From the IMG/VR virus record IMGVR_UViG_3300028394_000312, positions 1 through 23,468 of that record: a stretch of 23,468 nt of DNA; one strand, 5' to 3'. Below the pieces are notes generated by a model. That model did no database searches. It was not told the origin of the DNA and was given only the letters and a program-made list of their open reading frames with translations. Each line of letters starts with the position of its first letter. The stretch's first letter is position 1. This stretch comes from a virus. Both the position numbers and the translations under genes were made by a program. Of this stretch, positions 1-5,055 are shown piece by piece.

Positions 1-427
1 AAGGTATCATTATTAAATTCCGCTTCGTTAAATCCTTTCTTTGCAGATATTCTTCAATATCCTTTTGTTTGTCCGACTGGTTAATTATTACTTTCTGCTG
101 CACTGGTGGTTTATATTCAATCGTACTATTAATATTATTTACATATTTCCGATAAGCATTCAGTATTCCAACAAGGTAAGCAATAGTAAATTGGTCATAA
201 ACCTTTAACTCATCAACTTCAAACGTTCCTTTAATTGCTAAATCAAACGCTAAGAATAATTCATCCAAAGTTCTCATTGGATAGCTGGACCGAATATAAT
301 TAAAGATTAAAACTGATTGGTTGTCATCAGGGAAGTGATGGGGTCTAAGTCCAATAATAAAATAAATCTTTTGTAATTCAGCTGCTAATTCTGCATTGGT
401 AGCATCCTTAACTTGCTTCGCTTTCAT
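1..427 (-). CDS. Hypothetical replication-module protein (3' end cut by window edge)
   Basis: An open frame of about 142 codons runs off the left edge of the window. It starts at an ATG inside the end of the preceding DUF1376-like gene, overlapping it by 20 bp in another frame, which suggests translational coupling. The visible protein begins MKAKQVKDATNAELAAELQK, is largely helical in character, and has a segment near residues 50-75 (MRTLDELFLAFDLAIKG). I do not recognise a catalytic motif. Position directly after a replication-initiator-like gene suggests a role in replication, for example helicase loading, but this is inference from context only. The C-terminus is not visible. Confidence 0.75.
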   Translation of the reverse strand, partial: MKAKQVKDATNAELAAELQKIYFIIGLRPHHFPDDNQSVLIFNYIRSSYPMRTLDELFLAFDLAIKGTFEVDELKVYDQFTIAYLVGILNAYRKYVNNINSTIEYKPPVQQKVIINQSDKQKDIEEYLQRKDLTKRNLIMIP

Positions 428-1133
428 TGCGTTTCTCAATAAATCTATCTGCGTAGGTAAGGTAGCTATTGAATTTGTCTGTGGCTGATAACTTTGTATT
501 TGCATCTTCAAATTTTTGTGTTTTTATCCAGTTGGTAAAATGTCTGTAAACTTCGTGTTCATTATTGTAATAAGTCATTCCGGTAAGCGTCTGCAATTTA
601 AATGATTTCCACATAGGATTAATCATATCATTTGTAATTGTTTTTTGTTTTTGAATTTTAAATTGTTCAATAATTGCTTGATGATAGTTTTCAGGAAGTC
701 CATTAAAATCAGATTCTAAATATTTTTTACCTTTAAAAATAATAGTATTTATATCTTCATTTACATTTTCATTTTCATTTTCCATATGGGAGGTCGTATG
801 ACCATCCATATGACCTAATTTATTATTAGTTTTTTTATGTTGATTATTCCCTGAAATGTTGTTGTGTCTTGACTTTGTAAACTTTTTACGCTTATCTTTT
901 TCAAGTTCTAATCGTTCATTAAAAAACTTTCCTTCAGAATCCATCCTAAACTTGTGCTTAATGTTATCCCACTTTTGACCTACCACTTGACCTATCATAT
1001 GGGAGGTCATATGACCAACATTAAACTGCATCATAAGTATTTCCATATATGCACCTTTGTCTTCTAAAGACATTCCCATAGTGCCGCCAATCCAATCATT
1101 TGGATAAAATAAGAATGCTGGGTCTTTACTCAT
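408..1133 (-). CDS. DUF1376-like phage replication protein
   Basis: A 241-residue protein. Its first 40 residues (MSKDPAFLFYPNDW, then GGTMGMSLEDKGAYMEILMM) match the DUF1376-type N-terminal domain seen in phage replication/initiator-like proteins. A low-complexity polar linker of about 40 residues (His/Asn/Glu-rich, about residues 90-130) joins it to a helical C-terminal part. The start at 1133 is preferred over an upstream TTG because a strong AAGGAGGT ribosome site sits just before it. The gene overlaps the 66-aa gene upstream by 8 bp. GGTCA-type repeats lie within the coding sequence. The role in replication is inferred from family and neighbours (a DnaA-like domain protein and ERF are in the same operon). 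Confidence 0.8.
   Translation of the reverse strand: MSKDPAFLFYPNDWIGGTMGMSLEDKGAYMEILMMQFNVGHMTSHMIGQVVGQKWDNIKHKFRMDSEGKFFNERLELEKDKRKKFTKSRHNNISGNNQHKKTNNKLGHMDGHTTSHMENENENVNEDINTIIFKGKKYLESDFNGLPENYHQAIIEQFKIQKQKTITNDMINPMWKSFKLQTLTGMTYYNNEHEVYRHFTNWIKTQKFEDANTKLSATDKFNSYLTYADRFIEKRNESEAS
783..1016. repeat. GGTCA-type repeats and palindromes inside the replication gene
   Basis: Two copies of a 21-bp sequence (783-803 and 996-1016) differ at one base. Each begins CATATGGGAGGTC and includes a 12-bp element, GGTCATATGACC at 1005-1016 (perfect palindrome) and GGTCGTATGACC at 792-803. Further TGACC half-sites occur at 811-815, 976-980 and 988-992. They encode the GHMTSHM and GHTTSHM segments of the protein. 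Arrangement inside an initiator-like gene resembles the origin iterons of lambda O-type genes, but origin function here is inference. Confidence 0.6.
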
Positions 1134-1326
1134 ATTTACCTCCTTCAATTTTAATTAGTGTATTGTGCAATTCATCCATTAATTGCTCTGCATCTCTTTT
1201 TGTTAGATGTACAAAGTTAATTTTTTGATTTTCATTTGTAATTGAAATCTCAACATACTCATCAAATTGAAATACATTCAATTCAACATTTGAATTTTCT
1301 TCGCTGATAAAAGTTTTTGTTGTCAT
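1126..1326 (-). CDS. Small hypothetical protein (66 aa)
   Basis: A 66-residue acidic protein, beginning MTTKTFISEENSNVELNVFQ and ending IKIEGGKYE. The first half reads as beta strands and the second half as an amphipathic helix (KRDAEQLMDELHNTLIKIE). No family is recognised. The preceding 81-aa protein ends in a comparable helix (NTAKILVEKLNEFIKTEK), which hints at a related small-protein fold, though similarity is slight. The gene sits between the 81-aa gene and the replication protein gene, overlapping the latter by 8 bp; its last codons double as that gene's ribosome site. Confidence 0.75.
   Translation of the reverse strand: MTTKTFISEENSNVELNVFQFDEYVEISITNENQKINFVHLTKRDAEQLMDELHNTLIKIEGGKYE
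1138..1145 (-). promoter_or_regulatory. Strong Shine-Dalgarno site for the DUF1376-like gene
   Basis: The minus strand reads AAGGAGGTAAATATG, a textbook Shine-Dalgarno sequence five bases before the ATG at 1133. It lies inside the final codons (Glu-Gly-Gly) of the overlapping 66-aa gene. Other genes in the window have A-rich leaders without such a site, as is usual for Bacteroidota, so this site decides the start and is unusual. Confidence 0.75.
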
Positions 1327-1358
1327 TTTTTAAAAGTTTAATTTGTTTTTATTTGACT

Positions 1359-1604
1359 TTATTTTTCTGTTTTAATAAATTCGTTTAATTTTTCTACAAG
1401 AATTTTAGCAGTATTATAACCAAAACTAACCTCAGCAACTTTTTTCTTGTCTTTTGCAAATAATAAAATCATAAATAATTCCATCATTTTTGGCTGATGC
1501 GTTAAAATTCCAATTACTACATCATCTGCTTGTTGAGTGTAACTTGCTTTTAATTCTAAAGCAAATGCTTTTTCTTGAATTTCTTTTAATTGTTTTTTTG
1601 TCAT
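1359..1604 (-). CDS. Small hypothetical protein (81 aa) after the leader terminator
   Basis: An 81-residue, Lys-rich protein beginning MTKKQLKEIQEKAFALELKA, with a hydrophobic central stretch (MMELFMILLFA, about residues 40-50) and a C-terminal amphipathic helix. The hydrophobic stretch is short for a membrane segment and may simply be a buried helix. No known family is recognised. Its ATG lies four bases after the U-tract of a hairpin that looks like an intrinsic terminator, so transcription must pass that hairpin for the gene to be expressed. It is the first gene of a three- or four-gene set ending in the replication genes. Confidence 0.75.
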   Translation of the reverse strand: MTKKQLKEIQEKAFALELKASYTQQADDVVIGILTHQPKMMELFMILLFAKDKKKVAEVSFGYNTAKILVEKLNEFIKTEK

Positions 1605-1607
1605 AAT

Positions 1608-1643
1608 AAAAAAAGGTTTACACTGGTAGAAGCAATGTAAACC
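1608..1643 (-). terminator. Intrinsic terminator or attenuator before the 81-aa gene
   Basis: On the minus strand GGTTTACA (1643-1636) and TGTAAACC (1622-1615) form a perfect 8-bp stem with a 13-nt loop, followed at once by seven U (1614-1608). This has the form of a rho-independent terminator acting on leftward transcription just before the start codon at 1604. It would end the DnaA-like transcript or act as an attenuator for the genes beyond. Confidence 0.75.
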
Positions 1644-1681
1644 CTTTAAGGTTGAAATAAATATTTCGGTTTGGCTTCTAC
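1626..1681 (-). promoter_or_regulatory. Possible antiterminator pairing in the leader
   Basis: In minus-strand RNA, GUAGAAGC at 1681-1674 is the exact complement of GCUUCUAC at 1633-1626, which is in the loop of the terminator hairpin. The next bases AAACC (1672-1668) can also pair with GGUUU in the terminator's 5' arm, leaving a small internal loop. This pairing and the terminator stem exclude one another in part. A further short hairpin, GAAATA/TATTTC, lies between. Function is inferred from the base pairing alone. Confidence 0.5.
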
Positions 1682-1700
1682 TTCAAAACGAAATTGTACA

Positions 1701-1708
1701 CAAATATA
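1701..1708 (-). promoter_or_regulatory. Weak promoter-like -7 element before the leader
   Basis: The minus strand reads TATATTTG, matching the Bacteroidota TAnnTTTG -7 element, just after the end of the DnaA-like gene and about 100 bases before the 81-aa gene. A transcript starting here would carry the complete terminator/antiterminator leader. No convincing TTG element is present at the usual distance upstream, so the call is weak. Confidence 0.25.
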
Positions 1709-1710
1709 AA

Positions 1711-2157
1711 CTAATTCTGCATAAATTCCCTACTTTTTGGGACTTTATTTTCTTTATTCAATCGGAAGTAATTTTCGGAATACTTGAAATACCGGTCGGA
1801 ATTGTAAAGGAATAAGTGCAAACGCCTATACCTATCTCTGTAATAAGGATTAATCTCACATTGATTTCTTACACTCCTGATTGCATTGATAACTGTTGTA
1901 TGGTCGCGACCTCCTAATAATCTTCCTATCTGCTTTAAACTTAAATTAAGAAAAACATCCGAATAAAGAATATCGCAGATTAAATGCCGAGCATATACCA
2001 AATTTCCAGTTCTTCTATTACCTATAATTCTTCCAACTGGTACTACAAGAAAGTCGCATACTTCCATTATAATTGCATCAGGAGCCAAGAGCTTAGTTGA
2101 TTCAATTAGTTGATGATTGTCGCAAGGAGTACAACTCCGAATTAATCTTTTATCCAT
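1711..2157 (-). CDS. Stand-alone DnaA domain IV-like DNA-binding protein
   Basis: A 148-residue protein lacking any ATPase. Residues about 25-98 match the C-terminal DNA-binding domain of the replication initiator DnaA, including the signature GRDHTTVINAIRSVRNQ (residues 83-99). In DnaA this helix-turn-helix binds DnaA boxes. Sequence before it (YARHLICDIL and LSLKQIGRLLGG) also fits domain IV. Residues about 105-148 form a basic, aromatic-rich tail (YYRDRYRR, YFKYSENYFR). The start ATG overlaps the end of the 59-aa gene by 8 bp. Role is likely origin recognition, host DnaA interference or transcription control; the sequence does not tell which. The downstream leader terminator follows its stop closely. 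Confidence 0.88.
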   Translation of the reverse strand: MDKRLIRSCTPCDNHQLIESTKLLAPDAIIMEVCDFLVVPVGRIIGNRRTGNLVYARHLICDILYSDVFLNLSLKQIGRLLGGRDHTTVINAIRSVRNQCEINPYYRDRYRRLHLFLYNSDRYFKYSENYFRLNKENKVPKSREFMQN

Positions 2158-2329
2158 TGTAGTTTTTTAAAAGTTCTTTAATTTGTTTTTTTGCTTCTGT
2201 TTTGTGCTTTGATTTAATGTAGTAATAGTCTTGTATCTTTTTTTCTTCTTCAGGTTTCCTTAGCCAAGTCTTTGGCTGACTATACTTACTTGACTTATTT
2301 TCTTTTTTTTCTGCCTTTAGCGTTTTCAT
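2150..2329 (-). CDS. Small basic hypothetical protein (59 aa), overlapping both neighbours
   Basis: An ATG-started frame of 59 codons fills the gap between the 77-aa gene and the DnaA-like gene. It begins MKTLKAEKKENKSSKYSQPK and ends KQIKELLKNYNG. It overlaps the upstream gene by 35 bp and the downstream gene by 8 bp (ATGGATAA), the overlap style seen elsewhere in this genome (for example at 13564-13571). It is very Lys-rich with helical character and has no recognised family. Evidence is packing and an intact start and stop, not homology. Confidence 0.6.
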   Translation of the reverse strand: MKTLKAEKKENKSSKYSQPKTWLRKPEEEKKIQDYYYIKSKHKTEAKKQIKELLKNYNG

Positions 2330-2528
2330 ATATTTTTTCTATTAAGTTTTTTTGAATAGGAGCATCCGAAAGGTTGTTTATGTTAACCCAGTACTTGTTA
2401 TCACTTTCATCAACTACTAATCTCATATTGATTGAATGTGTAAGGATGAATACTTTGTCACCTTTGTGGCCATATACTTTCCTACTGGATGCTCCGATTT
2501 GGTTTTCTTTAAGGTATACTGGAATCAT
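2295..2528 (-). CDS. Small hypothetical protein with SH3-like appearance (77 aa)
   Basis: A 77-residue protein beginning MIPVYLKENQIGASSRKVYG. The first 60 residues alternate short hydrophobic strands and turns (GDKVFILTHS, NMRLVVDES, NKYWVNINNL), suggesting a small SH3-like beta barrel, as in many short phage proteins of this kind. The last 15 residues are a basic tail ending GRKKRK, which may contact nucleic acid. The fold is inferred from pattern only. It overlaps the upstream 122-aa gene by 4 bp (2525-2528), so the two are likely translated together within the replication operon. Confidence 0.75.
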   Translation of the reverse strand: MIPVYLKENQIGASSRKVYGHKGDKVFILTHSINMRLVVDESDNKYWVNINNLSDAPIQKNLIEKIYENAKGRKKRK

Positions 2529-2893
2529 AAATTAAATTTGATTGAGAACATTCTTCTCATTTTACCATTCTGCGTATAATTTATTTTACAAACATCTCTT
2601 TGAACCAAAGTTCTTAATGATGTTTCAATGTCAGTAATAAAATATTTTCTTCTTGCATCTTTGACATAATCTGATTTTACATTGATTTCATTATTACCGT
2701 ACTTTTTATGTAAATCCTTAATAAAAGATACGGTTTTTTCTCTTAGTGATTTAAATGGGTCATCCTTTTCTATTTGCAAATTTACTGAATCTTGAAGGTT
2801 TAAGTTCATTTGATTTGATTTACATATTTCATCAACTTCATTTTTGTCAAAAATAATAATCATTGTGCCGTTGGATAAATTTTGAATTTTCAT
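2525..2893 (-). CDS. Hypothetical protein, possible winged-helix C-terminus (122 aa)
   Basis: A 122-residue protein beginning MKIQNLSNGTMIIIFDKNEV. The N-terminal 35 residues look beta-rich and acidic. Residues about 45-122 contain helices followed by a run resembling a winged helix (KDARRKYFITDIETSLRTLV, then VCKINYTQNGKMRRMFSI), consistent with a DNA-binding domain with a basic wing. No specific family is recognised. It sits between the ERF-partner-like gene and the 77-aa gene, overlapping the latter by 4 bp, so a replication or recombination accessory role is plausible. Confidence 0.75.
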   Translation of the reverse strand: MKIQNLSNGTMIIIFDKNEVDEICKSNQMNLNLQDSVNLQIEKDDPFKSLREKTVSFIKDLHKKYGNNEINVKSDYVKDARRKYFITDIETSLRTLVQRDVCKINYTQNGKMRRMFSIKFNL

Positions 2894-2919
2894 TTTCTTT
2901 AATTTAGGTTTAAATAAAT

Positions 2920-3390
2920 TTATTTCTGAATAGTAAATTTTACTGATGTTGAAGATGATTTGCTTGGCGGATAAATTGTAATGACCTCACCTGAATTAGA
3001 ATCTAATACTTGCATCCCTTCGCTTGGTACTTTCTTTAGAAATTCCTTACGTTCCTTTACTGCTTCATCAATAGACTTTTGTTGCTGCTCTAATTGGTCA
3101 AACATTAAATCACCGCATTTGCTAAAATCGTACTTAGTTCCAAACTCGCCTACTTCCATCTTTGTTCCGCCAGGTGTTACATATCCCTTACCAAACTTAG
3201 TTACTTCATAAATAAGAGCATCGTTAAATTCGGATGAGTCTTTCATTTCTTTAATTAGCAGTTGAACCTTAGTCAGCATTTCGGATATCTGTACGATGTC
3301 CTTACCGCCATCAAGTATTTCATTTACTGTTGTTTGAGCTATCACTTTAATTTGTGACTTTGTAAGCTCGTGGTTTATTACTGGTAACAT
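2920..3390 (-). CDS. ERF-associated phage protein of unknown function (156 aa)
   Basis: A 156-residue protein with a helical N-terminus (residues 1-55), a central glycine-rich piece (KFGKGYVTPGGTKMEVGEFG), the motif TKYDFSKCGD (about residues 85-94), a coiled-coil-like stretch (FDQLEQQQKSIDEAVKERKE, about 97-116) and a C-terminal part with GEVITIYPPSKSS. Proteins of this form commonly sit beside phage single-strand annealing proteins in Bacteroidota phages. The gene begins three bases after the ERF gene's stop, so the two are probably co-translated and may work together in recombination. Biochemical function is not known to me. Confidence 0.75.
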   Translation of the reverse strand: MLPVINHELTKSQIKVIAQTTVNEILDGGKDIVQISEMLTKVQLLIKEMKDSSEFNDALIYEVTKFGKGYVTPGGTKMEVGEFGTKYDFSKCGDLMFDQLEQQQKSIDEAVKERKEFLKKVPSEGMQVLDSNSGEVITIYPPSKSSSTSVKFTIQK

Positions 3391-3393
3391 AGT

Positions 3394-3951
3394 TTAAGAT
3401 TTATTTGTTAATAATGATTCAATTTCTTTGCTCATTCTGTACTTCAATTTTACTTTGCTGATTTCACCGCCTGACTTGATAAATTCTGCAACTTTGTCAA
3501 ATGCATCTGTATTCTTATTCAAGAAAGGAAGTTCAACTTTCTCAGGTTGTTGTGGTGTTCCGTTGCCATAAGTAGCGTGGTTTCCATCATCATCTTTCTC
3601 AAGGATATTCAAGCATAATGCGCTGACCAATGCATACCTTTTTTGGTAGGTCAAACAACTTCCTATTCCCTGAGCATCATCTTTGATTGGTCTAATCCTA
3701 TAAATAGATTCTAAAAACTCCCCTGATTCGTGCATAATGATTGTGGTTAGACAATGGTCTCCAGTTGGGAATTGGCAAACTGCAAGTCCTGATTCTTGCA
3801 ATGGTTCTTCAATGGCTTCTATAATCGTTCCTAAGCTCGCATAAGACGATTTAAAGAAAGGATTTCTGCTATCCTTAGTGATTGCGCCTACTTTTACCTT
3901 AAAGGTAATTAACGCCTTGCAGATGTTTTTAATTGATTCGCTTTTTTTCAT
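3394..3951 (-). CDS. erf: ERF family single-strand DNA annealing protein
   Basis: A 185-residue recombinase of the ERF family (Pfam ERF), which anneals complementary single strands during phage recombination and replication. Family hallmarks are DSRNPFFKSSYASLGTI (residues 27-43), EEPLQESGLAV (48-58), and the glycine-tyrosine core GSCLTYQKRYALVSAL (97-112) followed by the DDDGNHA signature (120-126). The C-terminal 35 residues form a short variable tail. The start at 3951 (MKKSES) is chosen because ERF proteins begin this close to the helix SIKNICKAL. An upstream in-frame ATG at 4014 would add 21 low-complexity residues and overlap the neighbouring 41-aa gene more heavily. It belongs to the replication operon driven from the 4484-4515 promoter. 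Confidence 0.93.
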   Translation of the reverse strand: MKKSESIKNICKALITFKVKVGAITKDSRNPFFKSSYASLGTIIEAIEEPLQESGLAVCQFPTGDHCLTTIIMHESGEFLESIYRIRPIKDDAQGIGSCLTYQKRYALVSALCLNILEKDDDGNHATYGNGTPQQPEKVELPFLNKNTDAFDKVAEFIKSGGEISKVKLKYRMSKEIESLLTNKS

Positions 3952-4054
3952 GTTTTCTTTTTTTTGGTTTTGGTTGATAATTGTTAATTGTTTGATTGAA
4001 ATGATAGAAGTCATATATTCCGATGGCTGCTATCATGAGTAGTAGAATCCACAT
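3929..4054 (-). CDS. Small single-span membrane protein (41 aa)
   Basis: A 41-codon frame starts one base after the stop of the 76-aa gene (TAG, T, ATG) and overlaps the start of erf by 23 bp. The protein begins MWILLLMIAAIGIYDFYHFN, an N-terminal hydrophobic helix, and has a strongly basic tail (PKPKKRKHEKKRIN), matching an N-out/C-in small membrane protein by the positive-inside rule. No family is recognised. Support is the tight packing and the membrane-protein composition. Confidence 0.55.
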   Translation of the reverse strand: MWILLLMIAAIGIYDFYHFNQTINNYQPKPKKRKHEKKRIN

Positions 4055-4055
4055 A

Positions 4056-4286
4056 CTAATCTTGTTTAATGGTTAGGGTGTGCAATCCTTCTTCAAAGAT
4101 TTCAAGACATTTGCCGGTAGTAATAAACTCAACCGATGCAGTAATGTTTGGCCATTGTGTTTTTTCTACATAATACCAGCTTTGAATAAGTTGGAAGATG
4201 TCTCCTTCTTTGTCTATCATAGAACAAGAAAGGTCAATAAATTTAGTGTTTAATTTTCCTTTGTTAATTAAGTGTACTGTTGTCAT
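4056..4286 (-). CDS. Hypothetical early protein (76 aa)
   Basis: A 76-residue protein beginning MTTVHLINKGKLNTKFIDLS. It reads as an alternating beta structure (KFIDLSCSMI, ASVEFITTGKCLEIF, LHTLTIKQD) with a tryptophan/tyrosine patch (SWYYVEKTQW). There is no signal peptide or membrane segment, and no family is recognised. The leader carries ACCAAATCAAATG, nearly repeated before the 34-aa gene just upstream, typical of an A-rich Bacteroidota leader without a Shine-Dalgarno site. It is the second gene after the operon promoter. Confidence 0.75.
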   Translation of the reverse strand: MTTVHLINKGKLNTKFIDLSCSMIDKEGDIFQLIQSWYYVEKTQWPNITASVEFITTGKCLEIFEEGLHTLTIKQD

Positions 4287-4304
4287 TTGATTTGGTTTTT
4301 TGGT

Positions 4305-4409
4305 TTAAAGTGTGTGTAATGGGTAAATAATAATCATTCCAATTATTACAATTATTGCAACCAATAAGATTGTAAATGTTTTTGAGTGTAGGAAGTTTTT
4401 TTGTTTCAT
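4305..4409 (-). CDS. Small single-span membrane protein (34 aa), first gene of the replication operon
   Basis: A 34-codon frame beginning MKQKNFLHSKTFTILLVAII and ending PLHTL. Residues about 12-29 are a hydrophobic helix (FTILLVAIIVIIGMIIIY), with a basic N-terminus, as in a small inner-membrane protein. It starts about 70 bases after the likely transcription start of the 4484-4515 promoter and 18 bases before the next gene. Leader sequence CAAATCAAAT is like that of the next gene. Function is unknown; small membrane proteins in early phage operons may alter the host envelope, but nothing here proves it. Confidence 0.55.
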   Translation of the reverse strand: MKQKNFLHSKTFTILLVAIIVIIGMIIIYPLHTL

Positions 4410-4430
4410 TTGATTTAATTTGATTTGGTT

Positions 4431-4457
4431 AAAAAAATGTGCGTTGATTGGTCGCAC
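4431..4457 (-). terminator. Weak hairpin with U-tract in the operon leader (possible attenuator)
   Basis: Minus-strand GTGCG (4457-4453) and CGCAC (4443-4439) pair across a 9-nt loop, followed by A and seven T (4437-4431). The stem has only five pairs, so it would be a leaky terminator at most. It lies between the operon promoter and its first gene, where it could attenuate transcription. Confidence 0.35.
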
Positions 4458-4483
4458 CCCCACGTCTTTCGTTTATCAGGATT

Positions 4484-4515
4484 CAAAGATAAGGCGGATA
4501 TAATTCTAAACCAAA
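4484..4515 (-). promoter_or_regulatory. Bacteroidota-type promoter for the replication operon
   Basis: The minus strand carries TTTG (4515-4512), 20 bases, then TATCTTTG (4491-4484). These match the Bacteroidota sigma factor elements (TTTG at -33, TAnnTTTG at -7) at normal spacing. Transcription should start near 4477 and run left into the 34-aa gene and on to erf and the replication genes. Repeats next to it (4515-4544) may control it. This is the only match in a gene-free gap with both elements. Confidence 0.75.
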
Positions 4516-4544
4516 ATTATTTTGAATTATTTTGAATTATTTTG
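4515..4544. repeat. Three tandem 10-bp repeats upstream of the promoter
   Basis: AATTATTTTG occurs three times without a gap (4515-4524, 4525-4534, 4535-4544), and the last A of the -33 element is shared. The 10-bp period matches one helical turn, so the copies face one side of the DNA. They may be an AT-rich upstream promoter element, a bent tract, or binding sites for a phage regulator. Confidence 0.85.
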
Positions 4545-4559
4545 AAAGTATTTTTAGAT

Positions 4560-4600
4560 TATTGCATAACTAATTGATTTGCAATAGTAATACATATTAC
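4560..4600. promoter_or_regulatory. Two inverted repeats, possible operators
   Basis: TATTGCA at 4560-4566 and TGCAATA at 4580-4586 form a 7-bp inverted repeat with a 13-bp centre. Adjacent to it GTAATA-ca-TATTAC (4587-4600) is a perfect 14-bp dyad. They lie about 70-110 bp upstream of the transcription start. Such dyads often bind dimeric regulators, but AT-rich DNA makes chance dyads common. Confidence 0.45.
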
Positions 4601-4620
4601 AAACTACCTAAAAAAAAGTA

Positions 4621-4652
4621 TAAAAAAAACCCCGATATAGAAATATCAGGGT
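4621..4652 (-). terminator. Strong intrinsic terminator ending the structural-lysis unit
   Basis: On the minus strand ACCCTGATAT (4652-4643) pairs with ATATCGGGGT (4638-4629) as a 10-bp stem with one G-U pair and a 4-nt loop, then a run of eight T (4629-4622). It lies 50 bp past the stop of the 94-aa gene, separating the lysis-side transcript from the replication operon promoter just beyond. Confidence 0.88.
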
Positions 4653-4703
4653 GATTATATCCAAATCCCAAATGAAAGAACAATACAAAGTTATGGTATT
4701 TCT

Positions 4704-4988
4704 TTAACTCTCCTCATCCTCCTCAAACAATTCATCATGCATTTCGCCTATACAATCATCTATTATCTTGATTGACTTTCTTATTATTCTTTTAATTCGC
4801 TTTGAATCTTCCCTTGTCATTATCTGTGTGTCCATTGATTCAACAGATGAAATAGCAAAATAGGCCGCAGTAATATAATCACTCCTGGTTGTTGTTTCAA
4901 CTTCAATTTCATCTTCCAGTTCTACTTCCAAAATTTCCTCATTAACAACCTCTGCAATAATCTCTTTTATTTTTTCATCAGTTATCAT
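4704..4988 (-). CDS. Acidic hypothetical protein (94 aa)
   Basis: A 94-residue, strongly acidic protein beginning MITDEKIKEIIAEVVNEEIL. Residues 1-35 and the last dozen (DELFEEDEES) are rich in Glu/Asp; a central part (SDYITAAYFAISSVESMD) is helical and the following stretch (DSKRIKRIIRKSIKIID) is basic. Overall charge pattern could suit DNA mimicry or a protein partner, but no family is recognised. It is the last gene before the strong terminator at 4621-4652 and therefore ends the long structural-lysis operon. Confidence 0.75.
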   Translation of the reverse strand: MITDEKIKEIIAEVVNEEILEVELEDEIEVETTTRSDYITAAYFAISSVESMDTQIMTREDSKRIKRIIRKSIKIIDDCIGEMHDELFEEDEES

Positions 4989-4997
4989 AAAATTGTA

Positions 4998-5054
4998 TTA
5001 ATCGTTGTCAAACCATTCAGGAAATTCCATTGGTGTATTAACTTCTGTATTCAT
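4998..5054 (-). CDS. Very short putative gene (18 aa)
   Basis: An ATG-started frame of 18 codons, MNTEVNTPMEFPEWFDND, begins one base after the stop of the 57-aa gene (TAA, G, ATG) and stops 9 bases before the 94-aa gene's start. The spacing is exactly that of real neighbours here. It could encode a microprotein or be a coupling device; length prevents a firm call. Confidence 0.35.
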   Translation of the reverse strand: MNTEVNTPMEFPEWFDND

Positions 5055-5055
5055 C

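Noticed and set aside
1212-1219. TAACTTTG, a -7-like promoter element inside the 66-aa gene
   Set aside because: No TTG element at proper distance and location within a coding region; several similar chance matches occur (2777-2784, 2848-2855, 4686-4693, 13617-13624).
4014-4014. Upstream ATG for the ERF gene
   Set aside because: Adds 21 low-complexity residues not typical of ERF; the ATG at 3951 fits the family and the adjoining 41-aa frame.
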